A stretch of 17,576 bases of DNA from an uncultured Eggerthella sp. (GCA_900551155.1 URVA01000020.1:1-17576); one strand, 5' to 3'. Shown: positions 1 through 5,817, counted from the stretch's first letter. The notes: generated by a model from the sequence alone, not told the origin. Translations and numbers: made by a program.

Positions 1-33
1 GTGACGCGGGTTCGATTCCCGTCGCCCGCTCCA
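1..33 (+). tRNA. 3' end of a tRNA, probably tRNA-Gly (partial)
   Basis: The window opens inside a tRNA gene. The T arm is visible: stem GCGGG, loop TTCGATT, stem CCCGT. It is followed by the acceptor strand CGCCCGC, discriminator base T and an encoded CCA at 31-33. An acceptor ending in CGCCCGC implies a 5' strand of GCGGGCG, which together with U73 is typical of bacterial glycine tRNAs. The anticodon lies outside the window, so the amino acid is inferred. An intrinsic terminator follows 9 bases downstream. Confidence 0.9.
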
Positions 34-42
34 TTCGTAATC

Positions 43-70
43 AAGCCGTTCTACCGAACGGCTTTCTTTT
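43..70 (+). terminator. Intrinsic terminator after the tRNA
   Basis: A perfect 9-bp stem, AAGCCGTTC (43-51) with GAACGGCTT (56-64), has a TACC loop and is followed by TCTTTT. This is a standard rho-independent terminator and closes the tRNA transcript. Confidence 0.85.
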
Positions 71-87
71 CGCATTAAGCGCAATGA

Positions 88-199
88 CGCTGCGCAGCAG
101 CAGCGCACACTATCTAGGCTCTGCGAGCATTCGTCGTGTACCAAAGTACACTTCCTCATACTCTCGAGCCTATCTAGCGCACTCTGCTACTGCTCGCTG
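88..199. repeat. Long imperfect palindrome (element A)
   Basis: About 112 bp fold back on a centre at 143/144. The innermost stem is GTGTAC (136-141) with GTACAC (146-151) around a CAAA loop. GGCTC (117-121) pairs with GAGCC (166-170), and blocks between 92-112 pair with 175-195. Several mismatches would be G-U pairs if the minus strand were transcribed, so the best RNA fold is probably on that strand. The left arm can also form its own hairpin, CGCTGC (88-93) with GCAGCG (100-105). No ORF is convincing here. It may be a dispersed intergenic repeat or the remnant of a structured RNA; one copy cannot decide. Confidence 0.55.
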
Positions 200-213
200 T
201 TTTTAGAAATGCC

Positions 214-240
214 AGGCAATTATTGCCGTTTTTTGTTTTA
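214..240 (+). terminator. Weak terminator-like hairpin
   Basis: GGCAA (215-219) and TTGCC (223-227) form a short stem with a TTA loop, followed by GTTTTTTGTTTT. The stem is only 5 bp, so this is a weak candidate. It could end transcription passing through element A. Confidence 0.4.
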
Positions 241-372
241 GTGGGTCGCCTTGTGTCGACCGCTTACAAAGAGCAGACGTTTTTTTGATCAGAATGTAGG
301 TATTTGATTTTGTAAAACGATGTAATAAATGCATGGAGTGCGCTGGAAGGAAAAGAGAACCCTAGTATTATT

Positions 373-401
373 TTGTGAACAACTAAAAGTTTGCGTACCA
401 T
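373..401 (+). promoter_or_regulatory. Possible gph promoter
   Basis: TTGTGA (373-378) and TACCAT (396-401) are 17 bp apart, giving a weak sigma-70-type match upstream of the phosphatase gene. The -10 box matches only four of six positions, so this is tentative. Confidence 0.3.
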
Positions 402-474
402 GCTTGCTAAAGCGTGATCGTAAATTACTGGTTGGAGCCAGATAAGGTGAATACCATCAAGAAGGATGTATTGT

Positions 475-1128
475 ATGACGCGTACGGGATTTAAAGGTTT
501 TATTTTCGATATGGATGGCACGCTTTTGCACACGCTGCCAGATTTAACGGCGCTTACCAATATTGTGTTGGAACGTGAAGGCTATCCGACGCGCACCGAA
601 GATGAAGTACGTACCTTTGTAGGCAATGGAGTCCTCTCTCTTATCTTGCAAGCAGTTCCTGAAGATATTTCTGAAGAAAAAGCTCAGCATGCTTTTAGAC
701 TGTTTTGTGATTTATACGATGAATACGGCATCAAGCTTACCAAGCCTTTTGATGGTATGGAAGAAACCCTTCGCGCACTTAAAAACAAGGGCATCAAGCT
801 TGGTATTGTGTCGAATAAATTTGAAGCAGGTGTTCGTGAAGTAGAACAGCGCTATTTCCCTGGGCTGTTTGATGTATCGCATGGTGAAGCAGAAAACATT
901 CCTCGCAAACCTGATCCCACGGGCCTTCTCGTTACGGCGCAAGAAATGGGTTTAACTCCGCAAGAATGCGTCTATTTCGGCGATTCGCATGGCGACATGT
1001 TGGCGGGCAACAATGCGGGTATGTATACCGTAGGGGTTACCTGGGGATATCAGCCTATCGAAAAAATTAAATCAGGTAACCCCGACGAACTAATCGACAA
1101 ACCAGAAGACATTTTGAAGTTTGCCTAG
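475..1128 (+). CDS. gph: HAD-family phosphatase, phosphoglycolate phosphatase-like
   Basis: A 217-residue haloacid dehalogenase hydrolase of the Gph type, expected to remove phosphate from small substrates such as 2-phosphoglycolate in the cytoplasm. All four HAD motifs are visible: nucleophile and acid D12/D14 in FDMDGT, S113 in GIVSNK, K145 in RKPDP, and D170/D174 in YFGDSHGDM. A helical cap lies between residues 17 and 95, and the length is normal for the family. I place the start at 475 rather than the in-frame ATG at 466, because GAAGG at 461-465 abuts the first ATG but sits 9 bases before the second. The gene stands alone, convergent with galE. Family assignment is firm. The exact substrate is not, since pyrophosphatases (PpaX) and other sugar-phosphate phosphatases look alike. 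Confidence 0.88.
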   Translation: MTRTGFKGFIFDMDGTLLHTLPDLTALTNIVLEREGYPTRTEDEVRTFVGNGVLSLILQAVPEDISEEKAQHAFRLFCDLYDEYGIKLTKPFDGMEETLRALKNKGIKLGIVSNKFEAGVREVEQRYFPGLFDVSHGEAENIPRKPDPTGLLVTAQEMGLTPQECVYFGDSHGDMLAGNNAGMYTVGVTWGYQPIEKIKSGNPDELIDKPEDILKFA

Positions 1129-1176
1129 GGGGACTTGCAAACAATAGCAAGGCAGTGGGTTGAGTTTAATCAGCTA

Positions 1177-1377
1177 AAAGCCCTGCAAAAGTTTTTCGAA
1201 AGCTCATTCAAATCGCAGATTTCTTTAAAGGCTTTAAAAGACGTAGCCCCCGATTAGCAAGGAAGCTATAAGGAAAAAGGCGAACGGTGCGTCCGTTATA
1301 TCCGCTACGTCCGTTCGCCTTTAAAGAAATCTGATTAAAGATTTGCTGAGCTTGAGGAAAACTTTTTACAGGGCTTT
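1177..1377. repeat. 201-bp imperfect inverted repeat (element B)
   Basis: Left arm 1177-1232 and right arm 1317-1377 are imperfect reverse complements. Their outer ends pair perfectly (AAAGCCCTG 1177-1185 with CAGGGCTTT 1369-1377). Their inner ends share a perfect 17-bp block (1216-1232 with 1317-1333). Between these, shorter paired blocks alternate with small loops, and the right arm has about 5 extra bases. The inner end of the right arm is also part of a separate hairpin with 1276-1287, so the two folds compete. It fills the convergent gap between gph and galE and encodes nothing. A non-autonomous inverted-repeat element or an elaborate two-sided terminator are both possible. Confidence 0.65.
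1274..1322 (-). terminator. Intrinsic terminator of galE
   Basis: Read on the minus strand, AAAGGCGAACGG (complement of 1311-1322) and CCGTTCGCCTTT (complement of 1276-1287) make a 12-bp stem around a 23-base loop. The stem runs into a run of five T (complement of 1274-1278). It lies about 85 bp past the galE stop codon and is oriented correctly to end that transcript. Confidence 0.6.
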
Positions 1378-1407
1378 AGTGCTTTAAAACATAAATTCAA
1401 GCGTCTG

Positions 1408-2535
1408 TTAGCCGTTGTATCCGTTGGGATTATTGCTCTGCCAACGCCAAGCATCTTCGCACATGCGTGCCAAATCGTATTCAGCAACCCAGCCTAATTC
1501 TTCACGTGCTTTGTCGCATGCAGCGTAGTTGGTTGCAATATCGCCTGGGCGGCGAGGGCAAATCTTGTAAGGGAGTTCTTTGCCGCACGCTTTTTCAAAT
1601 GCATGGATTACATCCATAACGCTTGATCCTGTGCCCGTGCCCAAGTTAAAAATTGCAACACCGCTGCGGGTACCATCAGCTGCAGCGCTGCCTTCAATGG
1701 ATCCAAGACCAATTGCCTTGCCCGTTCCAACTTTGCCTGCCATGTAATCAAGCGCCTTAACGTGACCGCGAGCCAAGTCAACAACGTGGATATAGTCACG
1801 TACACCCGTACCATCGGGGGTGGGGTAATCGTTGCCGAACACCTGAATGCATTCAAGTTTGCCCGTTGCTACTTGAGCAACATAGGGGAGCAAGTTATTA
1901 GGAATGCCCTTTGGATCTTCACCAATGCGACCAGAAACATGGGCGCCAATTGGGTTGAAGTAACGAAGAAGCACCACGTTCCATTCGTTATCTGCAAGGT
2001 AGAAGTCAGTCAAGATGCGCTCAAGCATAGACTTGGTTTCACCGTAGGGGTTGGTGGATTCATGCTTGGGGCATTCTTCGGTGATAGGAATCATCTCTGG
2101 TTCGCCATAAACAGTGGCAGAAGAAGAGAAAATAACGTTCTTAACGCCATGGCTGCGTGCAACGTCGAAGAGCACCAAAGAACCTGCTACGTTATTCCAG
2201 TAGTACTCCAAGGGCTTTTGAGTGGATTCGCCTACTGCCTTGAAGCCAGCAAAGTGAATAATGGCAGCAATGTCGTAGGTGTTGAATACTTTTTCAAGGG
2301 CTTCGCGATCAAGAATAGAAGCTTTAACAAAAGCACAGTTTTCTTCGGTTGCTCCCGTAAGTTCACGAATGCGATCTACGGCAACTTCGCTTGAATTGGA
2401 CAAGTCATCATAAATGACAATGTTGTATCCCTGTTCGAGCAGTTCAACGCAAGTATGGCTACCGATGAAGCCTGCACCGCCCGTTACCAAGATGGTTTGG
2501 GATTCGTGAGTGCCGCTCAAGCTTTTATTCGACAT
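1408..2535 (-). CDS. galE: UDP-glucose 4-epimerase
   Basis: GalE interconverts UDP-glucose and UDP-galactose with bound NAD, in the Leloir pathway and in supply of galactose for surface polysaccharide. It is a short-chain dehydrogenase-type protein. The NAD-binding TGGAGFIGS lies near residues 18-26, the catalytic Ser/Thr is in SSSATVYG (137-144), and the Tyr/Lys pair is Y164 and K168 in YGETK. YIHVVDLA and FNLGTG are family signatures. At 375 residues it is longer than the usual 330-340. The excess is partly an N-terminal lead of about 12 residues and partly a Gly/Ala-rich insert at about 267-292, before FNLGTG. I start at 2535 because GAAAGGCG lies at the right distance; an in-frame ATG 14 codons upstream lacks this. 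Transcribed alone, convergent with gph. Confidence 0.95.
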   Translation of the reverse strand: MSNKSLSGTHESQTILVTGGAGFIGSHTCVELLEQGYNIVIYDDLSNSSEVAVDRIRELTGATEENCAFVKASILDREALEKVFNTYDIAAIIHFAGFKAVGESTQKPLEYYWNNVAGSLVLFDVARSHGVKNVIFSSSATVYGEPEMIPITEECPKHESTNPYGETKSMLERILTDFYLADNEWNVVLLRYFNPIGAHVSGRIGEDPKGIPNNLLPYVAQVATGKLECIQVFGNDYPTPDGTGVRDYIHVVDLARGHVKALDYMAGKVGTGKAIGLGSIEGSAAADGTRSGVAIFNLGTGTGSSVMDVIHAFEKACGKELPYKICPRRPGDIATNYAACDKAREELGWVAEYDLARMCEDAWRWQSNNPNGYNG

Positions 2536-2571
2536 GTGAACGCCTTTCGATAAGTGTCGTATTAAGGGTAA

Positions 2572-2596
2572 ACGCATAGGGGGAATACCTATGCGT
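2572..2596 (-). promoter_or_regulatory. Hairpin in the galE leader
   Basis: ACGCATAGG (2572-2580) and CCTATGCGT (2588-2596) form a perfect 9-bp stem with a 7-base loop, 37 bp upstream of the galE start codon. Only a short T run follows on the minus strand, so it is a poor terminator. It may be a leader structure, or it may block read-through from the gene upstream. Confidence 0.5.
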
Positions 2597-2606
2597 GAAA
2601 CGTTTC
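2597..2606 (-). promoter_or_regulatory. Perfect palindrome upstream of galE, LacI/GalR-type operator candidate
   Basis: GAAACGTTTC is a perfect 10-bp palindrome with a central CG, the typical core of operators bound by LacI/GalR-family repressors. It would lie about 10-20 bases downstream of the start site predicted from the extended -10 at 2623-2631, a plausible repression position. No regulator gene is present in the window, so the assignment rests on sequence form and place only. Confidence 0.35.
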
Positions 2607-2622
2607 TCTATCTACGCAGGCA

Positions 2623-2631
2623 AGAATACCA
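2623..2631 (-). promoter_or_regulatory. galE: Possible galE promoter (extended -10)
   Basis: On the minus strand the sequence reads TGGTATTCT, fitting an extended -10 box (TGnTATAAT), with no clear -35. The predicted start near 2616 gives a leader of about 80 bases holding the palindrome and hairpin listed separately. Confidence 0.35.
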
Positions 2632-2682
2632 TTTCTTATGTGATTACGCGTGTATGGGTGTCTGAATGTCACAAAGATTTGA

Positions 2683-3153
2683 TTAATGCGCAAGTGCGGG
2701 AAGCGTTTTGAGGCAAGCCCAGGCTTTTTGCTTAAGATCATTGTTGGCAAGCATATCTTCAAAAGCTTCAAAACAGCAACAATTGCGGCCGAGCAGGTAT
2801 TCTCGTGTTTCAAGGGAAAGCGGAGTGTTGTAACCAGCGGATGCTGCTCTTACCGCTTCGTGATCAGTGCATACTACACATTGAGGATCAAGCGCTTCTA
2901 TAACGGTAAAAAGATTCTGGGGAGTAAGTGTGTGGCTTTCTTTTGAAAGAATGATAAAAGCTAGTTGCTTTTCGTGGTAACCGAGTTGCTTTGCAGTGGC
3001 GAGCAAAGCGTTTTTGCCCGAGGCTGATAAAGGAGAAGAGCTTACTACGCAAAAGAGCGCATCTTCACTTCCCTCCAAATGCTGTGCAAAGGGAGATATA
3101 TAAGTGTGGCGAATTTTTTCATAAGGTGAATGCAGCGCTTGTTCGGATTCCAT
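2683..3153 (-). CDS. Hypothetical protein, alpha/beta, 156 residues
   Basis: I do not recognise this protein. It reads as a single globular cytoplasmic alpha/beta domain: strands at about 32-39 (DALFCVVSS), 64-69 (LAFIIL) and 91-96 (QCVVCT) alternate with helices, giving a Rossmann-like feel. There is no signal peptide or membrane segment. It has eight cysteines, including a CCC run at 125-127 and C92/C95. The start at 3153 is supported by AGGGGTGA eight bases upstream. An extended -10 (TGGTATTAT) sits just before it, so the transcript would have a very short leader. It diverges from the nikR unit and is followed on the same strand by galE. Confidence is high that it is a gene and low for any function. 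Confidence 0.7.
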   Translation of the reverse strand: MESEQALHSPYEKIRHTYISPFAQHLEGSEDALFCVVSSSPLSASGKNALLATAKQLGYHEKQLAFIILSKESHTLTPQNLFTVIEALDPQCVVCTDHEAVRAASAGYNTPLSLETREYLLGRNCCCFEAFEDMLANNDLKQKAWACLKTLPALAH

Positions 3154-3173
3154 ATCCTAATCACCCCTAAAGA

Positions 3174-3182
3174 ATAATACCA
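3174..3182 (-). promoter_or_regulatory. Possible promoter (extended -10) for the 156-residue protein
   Basis: The minus strand reads TGGTATTAT, a close match to an extended -10 box, ending about 20 bases before the start codon. A transcript from here would begin just upstream of the ribosome binding site. No convincing -35 is seen, which is acceptable for an extended -10 promoter. Confidence 0.4.
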
Positions 3183-3194
3183 ATTACAAAATTC

Positions 3195-3243
3195 TTCACA
3201 CTGATGTACCCTAAGCATGATATTACAGATATAACAATTAATA
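3195..3243 (+). promoter_or_regulatory. Possible promoter and NikR-type operator of the nikR unit
   Basis: TTCACA (3195-3200) and GATATT (3219-3224) are 18 bp apart and could be a promoter. TATTA (3221-3225) and TAATA (3239-3243) form an inverted repeat across the presumed start site. It loosely resembles the AT-rich split palindromes known for NikR in epsilonproteobacteria rather than the E. coli GTATGA type. Autoregulation by the NikR encoded downstream is plausible but unproven. Confidence 0.3.
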
Positions 3244-3278
3244 ACACAATTTAGAGCCAAGATTTGTAGGGAGGCTTT

Positions 3279-3533
3279 ATGTGCACTAATGGAGTAAATA
3301 CTGGTCAGTTTGAACAGATGATGGATCAGATTGATGACCATATTAAGCTGGAGCGTCGTTGGGCTCACAATCTTGCTCATCAGGCTGCTGATGCGGGTTT
3401 TGAAACGGTAGGCGAAAAGCTCCATCAGGTTCAGGCGCTCTTGGACGAAGTCCGCGCAACACTCGATGATGCGAAGGATGCGCTTGAAGAGGATGCTGAA
3501 AACGCCAGCGGCGTTACGGTTAGCCTCGTTTAG
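3279..3533 (+). CDS. Small acidic helical protein upstream of nikR, 84 residues
   Basis: I do not recognise a named family. The protein is soluble, with no membrane segment, and almost wholly helical by composition from about residue 9 to 75. Its second half is strongly acidic with a heptad-like pattern, suggesting a coiled coil or helical hairpin. It has one cysteine (C2) and four histidines (H21, H30, H34, H49). The ribosome binding site AGGGAGG lies six bases before the ATG. It is the first gene of a tight unit with nikR (34-bp gap) and hypE (9-bp gap), so a link to nickel handling or hydrogenase maturation is a reasonable guess from context only. Confidence 0.7.
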   Translation: MCTNGVNTGQFEQMMDQIDDHIKLERRWAHNLAHQAADAGFETVGEKLHQVQALLDEVRATLDDAKDALEEDAENASGVTVSLV

Positions 3534-3567
3534 TTAGTGGCTTAGCACAAAGAAGAACGAGGTTGTA

Positions 3568-3990
3568 ATGAGTAATGATCTCATGCGTTTTTCGGTTGCT
3601 ATGCCGGAAGATTTGCTCGTTAAGTTTGACCATTTGGTTGCTCGACGAGGGTTGGCTAAAAACCGAAGCGAAGTTGTTCGCGATTTAGTGCGCGATGCTC
3701 TTGTCGAGGACGAATGCTCGATGCCTGGGCGTATCGTTATGGGAACGCTGACTATTGTATATAGCCATCATGCTAACGACCTTCAAGAAAAACTTCACCA
3801 GATTCAGCACAATTATTTGGAAACTATCGTCTCGTCGTTGCATGTTCATATTGATGAAGAAAATTGCCTAGAGGTTATTGTTCTTAAGGGCGAAACGGGC
3901 CTTGTGCAAGATATCGCAAACCTAATCATAGGCACTAAAGGCGTTAAAACAGGGCGCTTACATATGACTACTACGGGCGCTTTTATTTAG
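3568..3990 (+). CDS. nikR: Nickel-responsive transcriptional regulator NikR
   Basis: A 140-residue ribbon-helix-helix repressor that binds DNA when loaded with Ni2+, normally controlling nickel uptake and nickel enzymes. Residues 5-45 form the RHH domain (MRFSVAMPEDLL, then a NRSEVVRDLV helix). Residues 55-135 form the ACT-like metal-binding tetramerisation domain. The four high-affinity nickel ligands are intact: H81, H92, H94 and C100, in the same spacing as E. coli H76, H87, H89 and C95. Length is typical. The start has GAACGAGG upstream. It sits 9 bases before hypE, tying nickel sensing to hydrogenase maturation; no nickel transporter is in the window. Confidence 0.95.
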   Translation: MSNDLMRFSVAMPEDLLVKFDHLVARRGLAKNRSEVVRDLVRDALVEDECSMPGRIVMGTLTIVYSHHANDLQEKLHQIQHNYLETIVSSLHVHIDEENCLEVIVLKGETGLVQDIANLIIGTKGVKTGRLHMTTTGAFI

Positions 3991-3999
3991 GAGAACAGT

Positions 4000-5022
4000 A
4001 TGGACGAAACAGTTTTGCTTGGTCATGGTAGCGGCGGCACTATGATGAAACGCATAATTGATGAAGTGTTCTATGAGGCATATGGCTCTACCGAATTGCT
4101 CGAAGGCAACGATGCCGCATCGCTGCCAGCTCCTAGTGAAGGTGAACGCTTAGCTTATTCAACCGATAGCTTCGTGGTAACGCCACACTTTTTCCCTGGT
4201 GGCGATATTGGTAAGTTGGCTGTTTGCGGAACGGTAAACGATGTGGCAACCAGTGGTGCTGTTCCGAAGTATCTCTCCTGTGGTTTCATTCTGGAAGAAG
4301 GCTTTCCTGTTGCTGACTTACAGCAAATTTGTCACAGCATGGCACAGATGGCTAAAGAAGCTGGTGTGCATATTGTTACGGGTGACACCAAGGTAGTAAA
4401 TCGTGGCCATGGCGATGGCGTATTCATCAATACAAGTGGCGTTGGTTTTATTCCTGCGGGCGTTGAATTGTCCGGTGCGTTTTGTAAGCCTGGCGACAAA
4501 ATATTAGTAAGCGGCACCATTGGCGATCATGGTATTACGGTAATGGCATGTCGCGAAGAACTGTCGTTTAATGCTGATATTCAAACCGATGCTGCACCCC
4601 TTAACCATCTTATTGCAGAGGTGTTGGCAGCTGCGCCTGATACCCGTTGCTTCCGTGATCCTACGCGCGGAGGATTAGCTTCAACTCTTAATGAGCTGGC
4701 AGATCAGTCCGACGTTGATTTCATTGTTGAAGAAGATGCGGTTCCCGTAAAAGATGCCGTACGAGGCGCGTGCGAAATGCTGGGCTACGATGTGTACCAG
4801 GTTGCAAACGAAGGCAAAATGGTATGTGTAGTTCCTGCTGATCAGGCTGATGCTGCGCTAGAAGCTATGCGTGCGAATAAGTATGGTGTTGATGCGGCAA
4901 TTATTGGCGAAGTGGTTGAAAAACCCGAAGATAGATCGTCGCGTGTTTCTATTCGAACGGGCTTTGGTGCACTTCGAATCATGGATATGCTCGTTGGCGA
5001 ACAGCTTCCGCGCATTTGCTAA
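4000..5022 (+). CDS. hypE: [NiFe]-hydrogenase maturation protein HypE
   Basis: HypE works with HypF to make the cyanide ligands of the NiFe active site: its C-terminal cysteine is carbamoylated and then dehydrated to a thiocyanate using ATP. The protein has 340 residues and ends in PRIC, so the essential terminal cysteine (C340) is present. It shows the AIRS/PurM-like fold: LLGHGSGG near the N-terminus, YSTDSFVV, a central GDTKVV segment and FRDPTRGGLA. GGAGA lies 8 bases before the ATG. It follows nikR by 9 bases. HypABCDF and hydrogenase structural genes are not within the window, so its partners must lie elsewhere. The stop codon overlaps the outer edge of the inverted repeat at 5022-5212. 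Confidence 0.96.
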   Translation: MDETVLLGHGSGGTMMKRIIDEVFYEAYGSTELLEGNDAASLPAPSEGERLAYSTDSFVVTPHFFPGGDIGKLAVCGTVNDVATSGAVPKYLSCGFILEEGFPVADLQQICHSMAQMAKEAGVHIVTGDTKVVNRGHGDGVFINTSGVGFIPAGVELSGAFCKPGDKILVSGTIGDHGITVMACREELSFNADIQTDAAPLNHLIAEVLAAAPDTRCFRDPTRGGLASTLNELADQSDVDFIVEEDAVPVKDAVRGACEMLGYDVYQVANEGKMVCVVPADQADAALEAMRANKYGVDAAIIGEVVEKPEDRSSRVSIRTGFGALRIMDMLVGEQLPRIC

Positions 5023-5212
5023 ATTCAACATCTTTCACGAAAAACTATTTCGAAGTGCCGCTCTGAAAGAAGGCGCATAAAACGCAGTCCCTGGTTTTTG
5101 AGTAACAAGCAGGGGATGAAAAGAACTTGCGTCAAATCATTTCGCTGCGTTATTTAGCCTTCTTGAAGAGCGATTAAGCACTTCGTTAGTTTTGAGGGGA
5201 AGATGTTGAATT
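5022..5212. repeat. 191-bp imperfect inverted repeat (element C)
   Basis: Left arm 5022-5087 and right arm 5145-5212 are reverse complements with scattered mismatches and small indels. Outer ends AATTCAACATCTT / AAGATGTTGAATT, middle CGAAGTGC / GCACTTCG, GAAGGC / GCCTTC and inner AACGCAG / CTGCGTT are clearly paired. The 57-base centre holds its own small stem, CCCTG (5089-5093) with CAGGG (5110-5114). It begins at the last base of the hypE stop codon. There is no T run at either end, so it is not a plain terminator. Its architecture resembles element B but the sequence differs. Confidence 0.65.
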
Positions 5213-5372
5213 ATTAATACGAGAGATTGACGAACGATTAGAAACCCCCTGAAGTTGTTTCAGTTGCTGTTTAAAACAGGCGGTAGACGGTAAACACTTT
5301 GAGCAAAAGCGAGGAAAATGTCGGAAAATCGTTTCAATTTCTGCTATTAACGGAAAAATCAAGAATCTATAC

Positions 5373-5400
5373 TTGCAACTTATCGTTGCTATGGTATTTT
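5373..5400 (+). promoter_or_regulatory. Ferredoxin promoter
   Basis: TTGCAA (5373-5378) and TATTTT (5395-5400) are 16 bp apart, and TGG directly precedes the -10, making it an extended -10. The predicted start is near 5407, giving a leader of about 70 bases. Confidence 0.55.
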
Positions 5401-5422
5401 CCCGTCATGGAATTGATTCATG

Positions 5423-5442
5423 AGGGATTACCGAGCATCCCT
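5423..5442 (+). promoter_or_regulatory. Hairpin in the ferredoxin leader
   Basis: AGGGAT (5423-5428) and ATCCCT (5437-5442) form a 6-bp stem with an 8-base loop between the predicted start site and the ribosome binding site. It could stabilise the 5' end of the mRNA; no regulatory role is shown. Confidence 0.4.
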
Positions 5443-5475
5443 TAAGTCCTAAAAGAACGAGAGAAGAGGTATCTC

Positions 5476-5664
5476 ATGTCCCATCCTGTGATTTTGGCAG
5501 ATGAATGCATTGGCTGCGGTATTTGTATTGATGCTTGCCCTCAGGGCACCATTGAAGTTGTAGACGGTGTTTGCACTGTTGTTAACGAAGAATCCTGCAT
5601 TGCTTGTGGCGACTGTGTTGAAGAGTGCCCAATGGGTGCAATTGAAGAGATTGTTGAAGACTAA
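5476..5664 (+). CDS. 2[4Fe-4S] ferredoxin
   Basis: A 62-residue clostridial-type bacterial ferredoxin carrying two [4Fe-4S] clusters for low-potential electron transfer in the cytoplasm. Both cluster motifs are intact: C11, C14, C17 and C21-P, then C41, C44, C47 and C51-P. An additional cysteine, C33, lies between them. The protein is strongly acidic, as usual, with no extension at either end. A GAGAAGAGG ribosome binding site precedes the ATG. It has its own promoter and stands alone. Its redox partners cannot be told from the window; anaerobic oxidoreductases or hydrogenase are possible. Confidence 0.95.
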   Translation: MSHPVILADECIGCGICIDACPQGTIEVVDGVCTVVNEESCIACGDCVEECPMGAIEEIVED

Positions 5665-5730
5665 ATTTGTAGTTTTTAGTCATATCGTTTCCTCTTTTTG
5701 TTAAGGGTACAAAAAAATAAGTACTTTAAC

Positions 5731-5759
5731 TGGTCAAATGGTATAAGCATGGCTACAAT
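5731..5759 (+). promoter_or_regulatory. Promoter of the small zinc-ribbon gene
   Basis: TGGTCA (5731-5736) and TACAAT (5754-5759) are exactly 17 bp apart, about 58 bp upstream of the start codon at 5818. The spacing and -10 are good; the -35 is moderate. Confidence 0.45.
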
Positions 5760-5817
5760 AGGTCGAGCGTTATTCGCTGTTACGGCTTTTATACCGACAA
5801 AATGAAAAGAGGTTACA

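Larger units (their letters stand above)
34..474. other. Intergenic region between the tRNA and gph
   Basis: This 441-bp stretch holds the tRNA terminator, element A, the weak terminator at 214-240, then AT-rich DNA with a small hairpin at 399-416 (CATGCTT, loop GCTA, AAGCGTG, one G-T pair). The only open frame of note is a minus-strand one running into gph, with no ribosome binding site or recognisable product. I see no protein gene in it. Confidence 0.6.
5023..5475. other. Intergenic region between hypE and the ferredoxin gene
   Basis: The first 190 bp are the long inverted repeat (element C). From 5213 to about 5370 the DNA is AT-rich with no ORF, ribosome binding site or clear structure that I can support. 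The remainder holds the ferredoxin promoter and leader listed separately. No protein gene is evident. Confidence 0.6.

Noticed and set aside
466..474. Earlier ATG for gph
   Set aside because: GAAGG directly abuts this ATG, leaving no spacer, whereas it is well placed for the ATG at 475.
264..560. 98-codon minus-strand frame before gph
   Set aside because: No ribosome binding site, overlaps the gph start, and the translation shows no domain.
1762..2394. 210-codon plus-strand open frame inside galE
   Set aside because: It is antisense to a fully intact GalE with all family motifs and has no ribosome binding site; length alone is explained by codon bias of the real gene.
3045..3425. 126-codon minus-strand open frame spanning the nikR-side intergenic region
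   Set aside because: It overlaps two better-supported genes on either side and the predicted promoters between them.
5022..5212. Insertion sequence
   Set aside because: Terminal inverted repeats are present, but there is no transposase frame and no clear target-site duplication, so only an inverted-repeat region is claimed.
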